Assembly: GCA_032718475.1 (NCBI GenBank)
Contig: JAUCBJ010006658.1
Location: forward strand, 21,738 to 85,737
Reading direction: 5' to 3'
DNA length: 64,000 nucleotides
Origin: Nemertoderma westbladi
Taxonomy: Eukaryota; Xenacoelomorpha; Nemertodermatida; Nemertodermatidae
The notes below the pieces were generated by a model. It did no database searches and was not told the DNA's origin. It saw only the letters and a program-made list of their open reading frames with translations. Both the position numbers and the translations under genes were made by a program. This document shows positions 1 through 11,240 of this stretch, piece by piece. Position 1 is the first letter of the stretch, and every line of letters begins with the position of its first letter.

Positions 1-179
1 ATTACATGCAGCTTTATTATCATCAGAGTTGGTATTTTCGACGATCCAACTGATGGCGTAATTTACGGCCCATCCACAAATAATAAAATTGAAAGATGGT
101 GGAGAGAATTAACGGAGCGATTGGAGCCTGTTTTCAAGGTGCAACTGAATGATCTATTACGCTGAAACCTCTACGACCA
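1..179 (+). pseudogene. Integrase-core (DDE) domain fragment, copy 1
   Basis: The reading gives the block VIYGPSTNNKIERWWREL, followed by a FKVQLNDLLR-like end. This is the C-terminal catalytic part (the N..IE glutamate region) of the integrase-core proteins common as uncharacterised genes in invertebrate and fish genomes. Copy 1 has TGA in place of the Arg codon found in the copy at 16066-16080 and an extra TAT near base 18, so it is dead. The rest of the domain lies left of the window. The bases from 180 to 343 are AT-rich with no gene. Confidence 0.7.
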
Positions 180-343
180 CCTCCGATAAACTGATTATAC
201 ATATATTTTAATTAAATTAATTTATAATTATTAATTATTAGTTTATTAGTATTATATTATATGCGTTAATCCATAGTTCAATAAACAGTACTAGATCCAG
301 CATCCATCGGTATCCATCTGTACTAAAACAGCTATACACGGTC

Positions 344-1965
344 GTGGGGCCTTCGCGCAGCACGAGGCCCAGTTATGAGATACAAATTAAAATTGTGCGA
401 CTGTATCACAAAATCAGGTTATGAGATATTAACCCACACCTCCAATTAATCAAAGAAAGGGGGACAGTACGTGTTCACCCCTTTTAATCTGCACCCCCCC
501 CCCCCCCCTCCCCCCACCCACCAATACATAACCGCGACATCTACCACCCACGGAAGGGTAGCACGAACTTATTTCCAATCGCACGTTAAATATGCAAAGC
601 CAGGTGGTTTATAGGAATATAATAAACGCAGTACTCGTTTTCATTATAAGCCTCTTTGCGTTCGTCCTGTTTTGTATTTAAATATATTTCTTAAACGCAG
701 GCTAGGACGATCTTTATAATAATAATAACTAGGGATGCGATCAATATGTGAAGCCAGGTGGTTTATATAACAATTTAGTCAACGCAGTACTCGTCTTCAT
801 TATATGCCTCGTTGCGCTCGTCGCTTGTCCTGTTTTGTCATAAAATATTTTTCCTAAACGCAGACTGACGATCTTTATACAGTTATAAGTATGCGAAGTT
901 TCGAAACTGTGCGAGTAACTGTTGATACATCTATGTGGAGATGTGTGATATGTGGAGATGTGTGATACAACGCCAACGCATCTTATGCCGATGTAGTAAT
1001 ATGGGTATTGAAATAATATTAAATCAATGTACACTCTTAAAGCTGCAGCGAAAAAATGTAGCTAATTTCCTAGGTTACATATAAAATAATAATATTATTT
1101 TTAAGAACATTAATTTTACTACTTTGCAAAAATTCAATTAAAAAATAACCAGACATATACATTGTGGAATAAACTATTTCAGAAGCCTACACAACAGCCA
1201 TGCCATGGATTGTATTTATGTTATTATATCAGTCATTTACCTGAGATAGCAATACAACACTTATAGTAGAGTCAATACAGGAAGGATGTTGGATTTCAAG
1301 AATGATGTCTGGGCTGGAATAGCAATACTGGTTGCCTATTACAGTACAATTCCTCTCTGGTTAGTCTACAGCCACAACTCCAAGCCAGCTAGCTCCACAC
1401 CAGCAGAGACTTGACCAATAATCATTCCCAGCAAATAGCTGCCTTACACACACATCCTTCCATCGTACCAGCATGTTAGCCAATAAATGAGCAGTATTTA
1501 ATGAAAATCAATTTTTTATGACGTTTTAATTACTTTAGATCAATTAAAGACACAATTAATAAAGCAAATCACTTGAACTAATTAAAAATTATAATAGAAT
1601 GGCGTATGTGGATTACATCTGTATAATTTTTAAGTATAATTATTTAAATCTTATACTGTAAAACAATTAATTTCCTTTAAAAGGCAGGTTGAAAATGGTG
1701 TTTTTACCGTAATCAACTTAATTAACTAATTAACTGCTATTATCTTAGCTTCTCGAAGGCCACACGGAAATTCTACTTGGAAAATTTCTAAACTTTTGCC
1801 AAACAACATGTGTACCAAGTTTGGATAGATTTCATCAAAGATTGGCTGAGTTATTAACGTTTAAAATTGGACGCGACAGAACGACAGAACGACAGAACGA
1901 CAGAACGACAGGTTGATTAATGGTACCACTACGCTAAGGCTCACTCACTTCGTGGCTCGCCCCAC
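344..1965. mobile_element. GTGGGG-type TIR element, 1.6 kb, copy 1 only
   Basis: The stretch begins GTGGGGCCTTCGCGCAGCAC and ends CTTCGTGGCTCGCCCCAC, so its ends are imperfect inverted repeats of the type seen in the short element at 26744-27248. Copy 2 reads straight through the site (16270-16285), which shows this is an insertion, though a few extra bases (336-343) leave the exact border open. It holds no long ORF. Inside are a poly-C tract (about 497-510), a ~130-bp block given twice (about 592-720 and 752-880) and an 8-bp GACAGAAC repeat at 1875-1911. Confidence 0.65.
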
Positions 1966-2156
1966 AGTATAATTATGGCAAGTATGCACCCGAGGGCAGG
2001 GTTGGGCGCTACGCTACTCCTATCCCAAGATTTGCTCCCAGTAATTTAACTCATTTTATCGACCCCAGTAGATTGAAAGTCTGAGTGGACCCTGGCGGGG
2101 CTTAACCCAAAAACAATAGAGCTACCCCGCCTAAAACGGAAAAAACGGGAAAAACG

Positions 2157-2300
2157 TTAAAACAGATAAACATTGTGTTAAAACAGATAAACATTGTGTT
2201 AAAACAGATAAACATTGTGTTAAAACAGATAAAACATTGTGTTAAAACAGATAAAATTGTGTTAAAACAGATAAAACATTGTTTTAAAACCGATAAATAT
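2157..2300. repeat. 21-bp minisatellite, copy 1
   Basis: There are about seven tandem units of the type AAAACAGATAAACATTGTGTT, the later ones varied by one or a few bases. The paralogous array in copy 2 (16462-16565) has about four units, so the unit count changed after the duplication. Confidence 0.85.
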
Positions 2301-2365
2301 CAAATTAGTAAAAAGAACTAATAATAAAACTTTTAATATCAATATCAATTAATTCTATGAGACTC

Positions 2366-3525
2366 TGTTCGCGCTTTCAGACCTTTAGCAGTTTAACCTG
2401 CCAAATTGGGATGTCTTTTAGATGATAGATCGTCTTTAGCCTATGACAAGTATTTGATACACTACATTAGCCGAAGCCAGTCTATGCGCGATCATTCACC
2501 CGCTGGATATACCCGGGAGACTGGATTCGGAAGCCTATCCGTATTGCGGGGTAGGCCTACTGTATTATTCGACTGATCGTAATATATATAATCTCTGACA
2601 AATATTATTCACTTTCGGGAAATATTAACAGTTCCTTTTGGACGTGGCGCTCTAAATATGTAAACAGAGTTATGACTTAAACTAGACACAACGGGATGGC
2701 TATAGATTCACGTATATGGCGCATTCTTTAGGAGATGCTTTGTTATCAGTCACAATCATACACAATACTGCACAATGCTGCACACTGATCTGCCGACCTT
2801 CACTAATTTTAGTCACATATAAAGAGAACAACAGACAATACATGTAGGGCCTATAAAATAGCATTAGATTCACTTCAAACCACTTAATGTAAGTCACAAT
2901 CGTTATATGTAACCGGTCTCTCTAACCTTTAGTATATCAAAAAGATTGGGGTGTCTGATTATTTATCAGTATTCCAAATATAATATTCCATCAACAAATA
3001 TAATGAATAACCGACAGTAAATAGCAGTAAAATGTTAAGATATAAATTGATATGATCGATTTGGTATGGATTGTTTAGTGATAACAGATATACGTTCTAT
3101 AATTAAGCCTACTAATGTTGGGCTAAAGACTGAAACACGGAGGTTCCAAAGCCGGTGTTCTAGGCTGTGGACAAAATCACATACTGACTCAACTCCACGA
3201 GTTTCCATATACAATCTCCAACGCAGAGGCAAAAAACGCTCTGATTGGTCGACCGAACAAAGAAGGAACAGAGAACAAAGAAAAGCTCCATGTGTACAGC
3301 TCAGCTGTTAGCCGTCGTCATGGTAGCTACACTGTTTCAAGAGGATCCGGCGTATTGCGTCATAGAATTGCTAATTATGTCCGCTAAAGTACACATACAG
3401 AAGAAATGGCTTTTATGTCCTCTAAAACACCAGTACAGTAAGGACACGGCCTTTTATGCCTGTTAAACCAACTACAGAGTACTTTACGGGGAAAATAACC
3501 GGCTAATTCCGCAAAAGCCTTTACA
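2366..3525 (-). mobile_element. Solo LTR of the BEL/Pao family
   Basis: The sequence starts TGTTCGCGC and ends CCTTTACA, matching the LTRs at 30191-31389 and 41126-42315 end to end but with clear divergence. A 5-bp direct repeat GACTC flanks it (2361-2365 and 3526-3530). Copy 2 keeps the unoccupied site, with a single GACTC next to AATGAAATG at about 16631-16645. No internal retroviral sequence remains, so it arose by LTR-LTR recombination. The short ORFs inside are shadows. Confidence 0.92.
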
Positions 3526-3579
3526 GACTCAATGAAATGTGTAACTACCACGGTATCAGGGAGAAAATAGTAGTGAAAT

Positions 3580-3715
3580 CTAGTAACAGGTGGGACATGT
3601 CCTGCCTCTACCCATCAAAACACGGCAACAGGTGGGACTTGACTTGTCCCGCCTGTTCCCCTTTAAAACATGGCAATAGGGTGGGACAATTAGAAACAGG
3701 TGGGACTGGGACAGT
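3580..3715. repeat. AACAGGTGGGAC short repeats
   Basis: The motif AACAGGTGGGAC occurs about four times in 130 bp, interleaved with its complement GTCCCGCCTGTT, so the stretch can fold on itself. The same arrangement occurs in copy 2 at 16690-16815. Function unknown. Confidence 0.6.
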
Positions 3716-3758
3716 CTACAGTATAACATATTGTAATATGGGAGGTTTGTACGGTAGC

Positions 3759-3990
3759 TGATCTTTGCCAATTAATTTTTTTTTTCAGAAGTTCTCCATG
3801 ACGTCATAATTTATGGTCGACCATAAATTAATTTTTGGTCGACTATAAATTATTTTTTGGTCGACCATAAATTAATTTTTGGTCGACCATAAATTAATTT
3901 TTGGTTGACCATACATTACGACGTCTTGGAGAACTCCTTAAAAAAAAGTAAAAAAAAAATTAATTAATTGGCAAAGATCAAACACCGCAG
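3759..3990. mobile_element. Foldback element with GTCGAC core, copy 1
   Basis: The outer arms TGATCTTTGCCAATTAATT and AATTAATTGGCAAAGATCA are perfect inverted repeats. Inside them CAGAAGTTCTCCATGACGTC faces a diverged ACGTCTTGGAGAACTCC. The centre is five 22-bp units built on GGTCGACCATAAATTAATTT, each with a palindromic GTCGAC. The whole stretch could form one long hairpin. It resembles a palindromic MITE; I saw no clear target duplication. Confidence 0.75.
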
Positions 3991-5032
3991 GTTTGCCACT
4001 ATAATAGCTGTAATTTTCTAATCACCAGCTTTCAGAAAATATTTAGTTTAATGAGGTTCGGAACAAAAATTTTTTTGGACAAAATTTGGCTAATATTTTG
4101 TAGAATGAACCACCATATATACATACAGTAGGCCTAACCAGATAGCACTATTGTAATAGTAGCGAATACCGTATCGGTACAAATTGTTACTCTCAGTCTG
4201 TCGTGGCACATTTACGTCTACGGGAAAGGCACTCATGGGCAACGTGGAAGAAAAAATTTTATTAACAAAAAATATTTTATTTTAATTTTGGCCGCACTGG
4301 GCCATGTTTTGGCCCAGTAAGGCCATATTTTTTTTATTATTTATGTATTATATTATAATTTCTTAGAGTAGTCTAGTCTATTTTTGAATGTGTTCAAACT
4401 TGGAGTACCAAGGTTATTCAGTACACGTGCATCGTGCATTAACAACACTGGCCGGTAAAAGATTCCAAATGTTTACAACGCTGTCTACGAAGTTGTTGCA
4501 TTTCCTTTGAGTCCTACAGTTCGATCTTTTGTACAGCACCAAGGAAGAACCTCATGTTGAGTATTGGTGGAATTCGGAACGAAACTGGAAGAAATTACTT
4601 CGCTCAATATACAGTAGGCAAATATGGGATTGGTAGTGGCTAAATATGTAATTGCTCTTATAATTTTGTTAATTTTCACTCGAATTGGATGAATATGTTT
4701 ATCGTAGGTATTGCCCCATAGTATTATTCCGTATAATATGTAGGGTATGTAGTGTAGTATTTCTACTGTCGGCTGTCTACTGTCGGTGGTCTGCTGTCGG
4801 CGTAACGTTTACACCCCAAAGTTTGGTTTAATTTCATCAATATATGACGGAGTTATTGGTGAGCAAATATTAGACAGTGACAGACAACTCGTCACTTCGC
4901 TTACTTTGTGCCTCGTCCCACTTGGTTGGAATACTTAGTCGCACTTTTTTTATCACTAATTGTCCCGAAATTACTTTTAGATTAGGTGTAAGAGATCATT
5001 TCGACTATAAAATTGTGAAAGTTGAAAAAGTG
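3991..5032. other. Gene-free stretch shared by both copies
   Basis: I see no gene here. The sequence is AT-rich and repeated at 17087-18150. The part at about 4800-4920 ends in a GTGCCTCGTCCCAC-like stretch that resembles the right end of the GTGGGG TIR family, and may be an old relic of it. Confidence 0.5.
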
Positions 5033-5042
5033 AGGGAGACTT
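5033..5042. other. Empty target site of the copy-2 LINE
   Basis: AGGGAGACTT occurs once here, between GAAAAAGTG and GACTTTAGG. In copy 2 the left flank ends AAGGAGACTT (18151-18160) and the right flank begins AGGGAGACTT (45875-45884), so this is the unoccupied version of the LINE insertion site. Confidence 0.88.
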
Positions 5043-7370
5043 GACTTTAGGGGAAACTTGATTTTTTTTAATAACTCAAAAACTATTGTAAATTATTTAA
5101 CAATACCACACAAAAATGTGTAAAATACATGTTGGCTACACCCGCGCAACAATGTTTTATTACCTTTTGGTTATTTTTTGTTTTATTGTCAATAAACGTT
5201 TTCTGGGTTCAAAAGTAAATTTTTGCCCTTTACAACGAATGAAAAAGCGCATCCTTATTATACTGTATGCTAATTGTAATTCACAACATGTGTTGACTAA
5301 TTATTGCACTATCCTGCCATATATTGTTTTCCAGTTTTGGTTCAGCCGTTTTGAAAGTATATAAATTAATATAAAAAAAGCCCAAGTGGGTGTGAGGGAG
5401 ACACCCACGAAGAGAACCATTACACCAGAGCGCTCCAACTAGGTGATTGGCACTTACACAGACCAACCTATCAATGGAATGTGAATACAATGGAGTGGCT
5501 AGGGAGAGGGAGAGAGAGAGGCCTTGATAAACCCAGCCAAGCCAAGCCAACCAACTCTTCCTTCCCTAGTGTAGTGTAGTTAATAGCCCGCCAACTGGGT
5601 GATTGACAGGTTAAACAAGATGCCACTTCGTCAGAAAGCGGCACACATCAATAGAATTACAGGAAAACAATTAATATATGCCTGGATTGAAAACTATACA
5701 AGATATTCATTAATAGAAAGTACCTTCCCGCGTTAAATTTTAATGCGGTTTTAATGAACTATTATTTATTCAGTTCTTGTTGGGAGAACCATGTGAACGA
5801 CCACCTAAATTTGTATAAAATTTTGGATAATAATTTAACAATCGCATTTTTTGATGTAATTATTACACTTCTTCTGCATTTTTGAACGAATTTATAAGTA
5901 TGCGAGGTGGGGTTCAAGTCTACCACCCTAGTTGTCAAGCCTTGACGCTGTTTCGAAAATACGAATAATTGGTTTAATTAAAAAAGTTTAAGAGTTGAAA
6001 ATCTCAAACTCTCACATAATGATACAGTAGCAATCATAAATGTAATGTGAAAAAGTTAAAACGGCATTGAAAAATTTATTTATCTGTTCTTTAGAGCGAT
6101 TATAACTTTTGGGGATCAAGTCTCCTTCACTCACTCTACAGGTCCCGTAGTTTACTTTATCAATGTCCCATACTTTACCACACAACCATGCTGTACAAAA
6201 TTAGCAATTTGTCTGATATTTAAATTTTTATTTAAGCTTAAGGGGGGGGGGGGAGCACATCCAAATTGAACTTCACATTTTTGTGTCTCTTGACCATAAA
6301 ATTGGGTGAAATTTATTGTTTGTGCTACTAAACATCGTCTGGACTGTGTGTGAATAACCAAACCAAAATTTTTTTAAACTGGCCCCAAAATGTATTTTTG
6401 TGCTATTCAAAGTGCCCTTTGCGTCAAGGGCTATTTCTCCACCAATACTTGTTGAAATTTTGAATATAGCGTCAGAAGAACCCTAAGTTTTGCCTCAAAT
6501 GCTCCGGAGCCTTTTTAGAACAAAAAGGCCACAAAAAAGGCCTTTTTGGTATAAAAAGGCTCCAGGGCATTTTCAACCAAATTTGTTCGGAAGAAGTATG
6601 GAGAAGGGTAATCTTAACAAGTGTACCAAATTTCAAGTCATTTCAGTTAAAATTGGCGGAGAAATAGCCCTTTTCATGAAAAAACGTCATTCTGATGAAA
6701 TGTTTCATGCTTGCTAAACAGATGAGTTTGAGAAAAGATATGAGAAAACTGCTTGCAGATTTGAAATCTCCATTAAATTCGGCACATGATAGAATAAAAA
6801 AACTTTTTTTGTCAATTTCCAAAATAGGAGGGTGCTACCTACCTACCTACCCCCCCCCCCCCCCCCCCTAAAAAAACATCTTTATCATAAACATCAACTC
6901 AACACCGTACCTGCGCACAATTCGATAAACTTTAGAATTGATCATAATTACGACTCTGTAATTACCTTATTAATTAGACGAGACCATTTAGACGAGACTT
7001 TAATTGCGAGACCATTTATAGACAAAAAATTGAGAAAAACAATAAAAAGATGAAAAATTTAGCGTGGGAATAAGTGGGAATCGTTTGAAGGGGGTGAGGG
7101 GGTATCTGACTCGATAATCCTACTAATTTATAACTTTCACTTTGGTTCATTGATTGATTTGGTTTATGTTGCATTACAATCAGCATCCCTGAAAACATTA
7201 ATAACCTGAAAATCAATGTATTTGAACCACTTTCCATTTGTTTTATTTTATATTTTTTTCATTCTAAAACAAACATATTTCCAATAATGATCCGAAACAA
7301 ATATAGTTCAGTACAAATACAACAATTGTATTTTGTTACCGGTAACTAGAGAATTAACATGGGTGTTTAG
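5043..7370. other. Gene-free stretch shared by both copies
   Basis: I find no gene. The sequence is paralogous to 45885-49535 with small indels. It holds a G run (about 6241-6254), a C run (about 6851-6868), a GA-rich patch near 5505-5522 and the hairpin listed separately. The short ORFs at 5116-5364 and 6490-6717 are not conserved as proteins between the copies. Confidence 0.6.
6506..6563. repeat. 25-bp-arm hairpin
   Basis: The left arm (6506-6530, beginning GGAGCCTTTTTAGAAC) and right arm (6539-6563, ending ATAAAAAGGCTCC) are inverted repeats with about two mismatches and an 8-nt loop. The copy-2 version near 48879-48938 has changes in the inner part of the right arm but keeps the outer arms. 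Confidence 0.7.
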
Positions 7371-7570
7371 GTAGCCTTGCTGATGGAATTCTTTGACAAT
7401 AACCGCACTTAAGTTTGATATCTTTATGTACAGAGTCGACATTTTAGTTAGATTTTAGCAACAAATGATTTTCTCAATTGAAGCAGTTGTACTTAATATC
7501 TTTATGAAAGTAGTTCACATGGGTGTTTAGACTCCTTTGCGGGCTGAATTCTTTATTACAATAACCGCAC
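7371..7570 (-). pseudogene. Relic zinc-finger codons downstream of the copy-1 ORF
   Basis: This continues the zinc-finger array of the gene that ends at 7571. It encodes two to three more finger-like blocks, but out of frame. The cause is a 4-bp duplication (CATAAAGAAAGATATC here, CATAAAGATATC in the intact units), which changes the frame and creates the stop at 7571. The last block also carries the ~2-bp deletion seen in copy 2. Confidence 0.8.
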
Positions 7571-8905
7571 TTATGTTTGATATCTTTCTTTATGTATAGA
7601 GTCGACATGTCGTTTTAGTTTGGCTTTTGTAGCAAATGATTTTCCACAATCAGAACAGTTGTACTTGATATCTTTATGAAAGTAGTTCACATGGGTGTAT
7701 AGATTCCCTTGCTGACTGAATTCTTTATGACAATAACCGCATTTATATTTGATATCTTTATGTCGTATAGAGTGTATGGAGTCGACATGTCGTTTTAGTT
7801 CGGCTTTTGTAGCAAATGATTTTCCACAATCGAAGCAGTTGTACTTGATGATACCTTTGTGGACAAAGTTAACGTGGGTGTTTAGACTCCTTTGTAGGCT
7901 GAATTCTTTATTACAATAACCGCATTTATATTTGATACCTTTATGTATAGAGTCGACATGTCGTTTTAGTACGTATTTTCTAGCAAATGATTTTCCACAA
8001 TCAAAACAGTTGTACTTGATATCTTTATGAAAGTAGTTCACATGGGTGTATAGATTCCCTTGCTGACTGAATTCTTTATGACAATAACCGCACTTATATT
8101 TGATACCTGTATGTATAGAGTCGACATGTCGTATTAGTTCGACTTTTGTACTAAATGATTTTCCACAATCGAGACAGTTGTACTTGATATCTTTATGAAA
8201 GTAGTTCACATGGGTGTTCAGATTAATTTGCACGCAGAATTCTTTATTACAATAACTGCAATTATATTTTATACCTTTATGGATAGAGTTAACATGCTTC
8301 TTTACACCAAGCTTACATTTAAACTGTTTTTCACAATAATCGCATTTATACTTATTCTTTACGTCTTTATGAACGGATTCTATATGTCTCTCTAAATCTC
8401 CTTTGTTATTAAATAATTCATTGCAATGCAAACAGGAACTGGTGTCTGAAGAAGATACCAACTCCCCAACAGTTTCATTAGAACTACCGGACTCTGTTGT
8501 TGCACAACTGATTGTCGCTTCTGTACCTTCAGTTTCAATAGGCCTACCATAAGAACACTCTGGGCTGTCGTTTTCCCGTTTTTCAACAATAAAAGAATCT
8601 CCAGATGGTTCATAAGAAATATCTTCGTCATCTAGTAAAGGGACAACATCTACTCTACCGAACAAATTGTTGTGCTCTTCGATGGGAGATGATCCGTGAA
8701 CGCAGTTCTCTTGTTTAACATCAAGAGAATAGGGGGTAGAGTCTGCTGGTTCTCTCTTTATAATTATAAAGTCTGTTGGTTTTTTCTTTATAATTATAAA
8801 GTCTGTTGGTTCTTTGTTTAGGATTATATAGTCGGTTGGTTCGCTCTTTATAATTATACCGGCACCAGAAGATTTCTCTTTCAATAAATTAGTATGTTGA
8901 TCCAT
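7571..8905 (-). CDS. C2H2 zinc-finger protein, 10 fingers (copy 1)
   Basis: An intronless 444-aa ORF encodes a probable sequence-specific nuclear DNA-binding protein. Residues about 15-60 hold four IIIKxEPTD-like units, two of which match the SUMO-acceptor pattern (I/V)KxE, and a VKQE follows. An acidic, Ser-rich stretch (about 60-155) leads into ten C2H2 fingers. From finger 3 on, two types alternate: NCxDCGKSFATKxELKRHVDSIH-like and KCGYCxKEFxxQxxLxTHVNYFH-like. The linker is HKDIKY or similar rather than TGEKP. The ORF ends early through a 4-bp duplication in what would be the next finger. The start is the ATG in CATAATGGATC, shared with copy 2. No KRAB, SCAN or BTB domain is visible. The target is unknown. 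Confidence 0.85.
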   Translation of the reverse strand: MDQHTNLLKEKSSGAGIIIKSEPTDYIILNKEPTDFIIIKKKPTDFIIIKREPADSTPYSLDVKQENCVHGSSPIEEHNNLFGRVDVVPLLDDEDISYEPSGDSFIVEKRENDSPECSYGRPIETEGTEATISCATTESGSSNETVGELVSSSDTSSCLHCNELFNNKGDLERHIESVHKDVKNKYKCDYCEKQFKCKLGVKKHVNSIHKGIKYNCSYCNKEFCVQINLNTHVNYFHKDIKYNCLDCGKSFSTKVELIRHVDSIHTGIKYKCGYCHKEFSQQGNLYTHVNYFHKDIKYNCFDCGKSFARKYVLKRHVDSIHKGIKYKCGYCNKEFSLQRSLNTHVNFVHKGIIKYNCFDCGKSFATKAELKRHVDSIHSIRHKDIKYKCGYCHKEFSQQGNLYTHVNYFHKDIKYNCSDCGKSFATKAKLKRHVDSIHKERYQT

Positions 8906-8990
8906 TATGAAATCTTAATTAAGTATTAATCGATAAATTAAATACAGGTGGCAGTAGTTTAATGTATATCACGCTCTTCTCTATTATAAA

Positions 8991-9967
8991 TTTCAAGCGA
9001 CTCAATTATAATAAATGATGAGGTCGCTGTAACAGAAAGGAGCGGAGCAGATTATAGTCACAGTAACAAAAGAACAAGGCACATACGGATAAGATAATTG
9101 ACAATTGGCATGCTTTTACATTACAAGAATGCTGTGCCGGCTTGTCGACAAAATTGCGCCACCACAACACAACTCCCTATCACCCATGACATTTGATAGA
9201 TCATCCGCATCTTCAAGGCTAGTGTCCTTTAAGATGCGTATCAAGAAAGTCATGGGCGCCGGTGTCCACCATGCTTATTCACTCCATGAGGCTTCCAAAG
9301 CACGAGATTTGATGCACTGGCTGGTCCTCATGGCGAAAGCAATGCCCTGCAAAGCAGTGGCGACTTGGTTCTAGTGTCAAGCTTGGGGGAACCAATGAGA
9401 CACCTCCAATGTTATATAGTGTCTGGTTGGAGATGTGTGCATTGTACTTGACACAATGAACCCGGCGTAGAATTCTCGTGAATGTGCCATCCATATATTT
9501 GATGTCCTCAGCAGTTACCCAGTTAGAGCCCAGCCCATCGAGGAGTACTGGAACTACTGCTGCTCTAAATAATCGGATAAATTTTAAATAATCAAGGTAC
9601 GAGAGACATACATTTTAATCTACATACAATTTTTAAATTCAATTTGTGATTTTAATTAATTGGTGCTATAAATTAAATATTTTCAGAGATTTTAATGTGA
9701 TTTTAAGCGTGATTTTACCTTTTAACTTAGCCCCCGTGCATACATTCATAAATTAAATTCGTGATTTTAATTAATTTGTGATACCGAGCCTTTAACTTAC
9801 GTACAGTAGGCCCTACTTACACTTTATACTTTTTAATATTTAATTTGTGATTTTAACTAATTAGATTTTGTGCCTTGCAGCCTTGTGTTAAATCCGTGTT
9901 AAATACTTTCAGTTTGTCATGCATATCTTAACCAGCTGTTGTTTCGTTCCTATACTATATTAGTCCT
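8991..9967. other. Copy-1-only stretch next to the zinc-finger gene
   Basis: Copy 2 joins AAATTTCA directly to ATAAATAATCTC (52119-52142). In copy 1 nearly 1 kb lies between them, with TCA at both borders. It holds the LINE fragment at 9120-9568 and AT-rich sequence with recurring AATTTGTGATTTTAATTAAT (about 9640-9880). It is either an insertion in copy 1 or a deletion in copy 2; the 3-bp overlap fits either. Confidence 0.6.
9120..9568 (-). pseudogene. 3' end of a LINE (RT C-terminal part)
   Basis: The minus strand encodes LRRVHCVKYNAHISNQTLYN and a FAGHCFRHEDQPVH block, close to the LINE 3' part at 45405-45835. This is the conserved region after the thumb of RTE/CR1-like reverse transcriptases (family RRLRFAGHCWR). 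Frameshifts near 9300-9370 break it. The 5' part is absent, as usual for truncated LINE copies. Confidence 0.8.
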
Positions 9968-10422
9968 CAATAAATAATCTCAATATCAACCAGCAGATCA
10001 CAGAAAGTTCCACTCCTAAGTCCTAACCTGACTGCCTGAAGACGACTAATTAACATATGGCAGTATGGTGTAGTGATGTCGGCCACAAGCCTGTATGTCT
10101 GTAGGGCCTATGTAGGTGTAGTTTAAGAACTTCAAACAAAACTTATTGTCAATACCGGTACGCGCTATAACTGTATAAAGTGCCATAAGAGCACTTGTGG
10201 CCGTAACGATTGTGACACAAACCTTAGGAATCGTTAATACTGTATTATACAGTATAAATTAATTTGTATCATTTATGAAACCGGTAGGATGTAATTATAA
10301 TTATACTGTAATCAGGTAATGTACACATAATAACAATAACCAAAATATCAGCTTACAGTACTACATCTGTACATAGAACAGTAGAACGTATGGCTGCTTA
10401 CATATAATCTACAAAATTTGAA
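9968..10422. other. Gene-free stretch shared by both copies
   Basis: No gene seen. It is paralogous to 52130-52588 and contains several TACTGTA/TACAGTA and ACCGGTA motifs. Confidence 0.5.
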
Positions 10423-11240
10423 AGTTATGTTTATTTACTCTTGCAATTCTTATTTTAGCACCAAAAATGGTAGGTGTGTTCAACTGCGGAATTTAAAAAG
10501 CCTTCCATTGAAATTGGCGTACCAGAAAACCTGTATGTAATTGAAATAAACACCATCTGACCATTCCTACAATACAAGTCTAGTAGTTGTTTTCACTAAT
10601 TTAAAAAATGCTGGTTACTTGCACTTTTCAGCTTTTCATTTTAGCACCAAAAATGGTAGGTGTATTCAACTACGGAAATTAAAAAGCCTTCCATAAAAAC
10701 CATTCCTACAAGTCTAGTTGTTTTCACTAATTTGAAAAATGCTGTTTACTTGCACTTTTCATTTTAGACCAAAAATAGTATGTGTGGTGTGGTCTGTGTT
10801 CAACTGCGGAATTTAAAAAGCCTTCCATTGAAATCGGCGTACCAGACTGCCAGAATACCTGCATGTAATTGACATAAACACCATTCCTACAATTCTAGTT
10901 GTTTTCATTAATTTGAAAAATGCTGGTTACTTGCACTTTTCATTTTAGCACCAAAAATGGTATGCTGTATGTGTGTTCTGTGTTCAACTGCGGAATTTAA
11001 AAAGCCTTCCATTGACAGATTGAAATCGGCGCACCAAAAAACCTGTATGTAATTGAAATAGGCCTAAACACCATTCCTACAATTCTAGTTGTTTTCACTA
11101 ATTTGAAAAATGCTGGTTACTTGCACTTTTCATTTTAGCACTAAAAATGGTAGATGTGTTCAATTGCGGAATGTAAAAAGCCTTCCATTAAAATCAGCGT
11201 ACAAGAAAACCTGCCCGAAGTCGATATCAATACCTAACCC
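10423..11240. repeat. ~155-bp tandem array, about five units
   Basis: Units start near 10423, 10605, 10735, 10915 and 11105. They share CTTTTCATTTTAGCACCAAAA, GTGTTCAACTGCGGAATTTA and AAGCCTTCCATTGAAATC. The paralogous array at 52589-52850 has only about two units. One unit (near 11062) carries a 6-bp GGCCTA insertion at a TA that the others lack. The small ORF at 11110-11346 is an array shadow. Confidence 0.85.

Noticed and set aside
5116-5364. 82-codon ORF conserved in copy 2 (45956-46198)
   Set aside because: The similarity is explained by the DNA duplication; the two versions end differently at the insertion point and the text has no domain.
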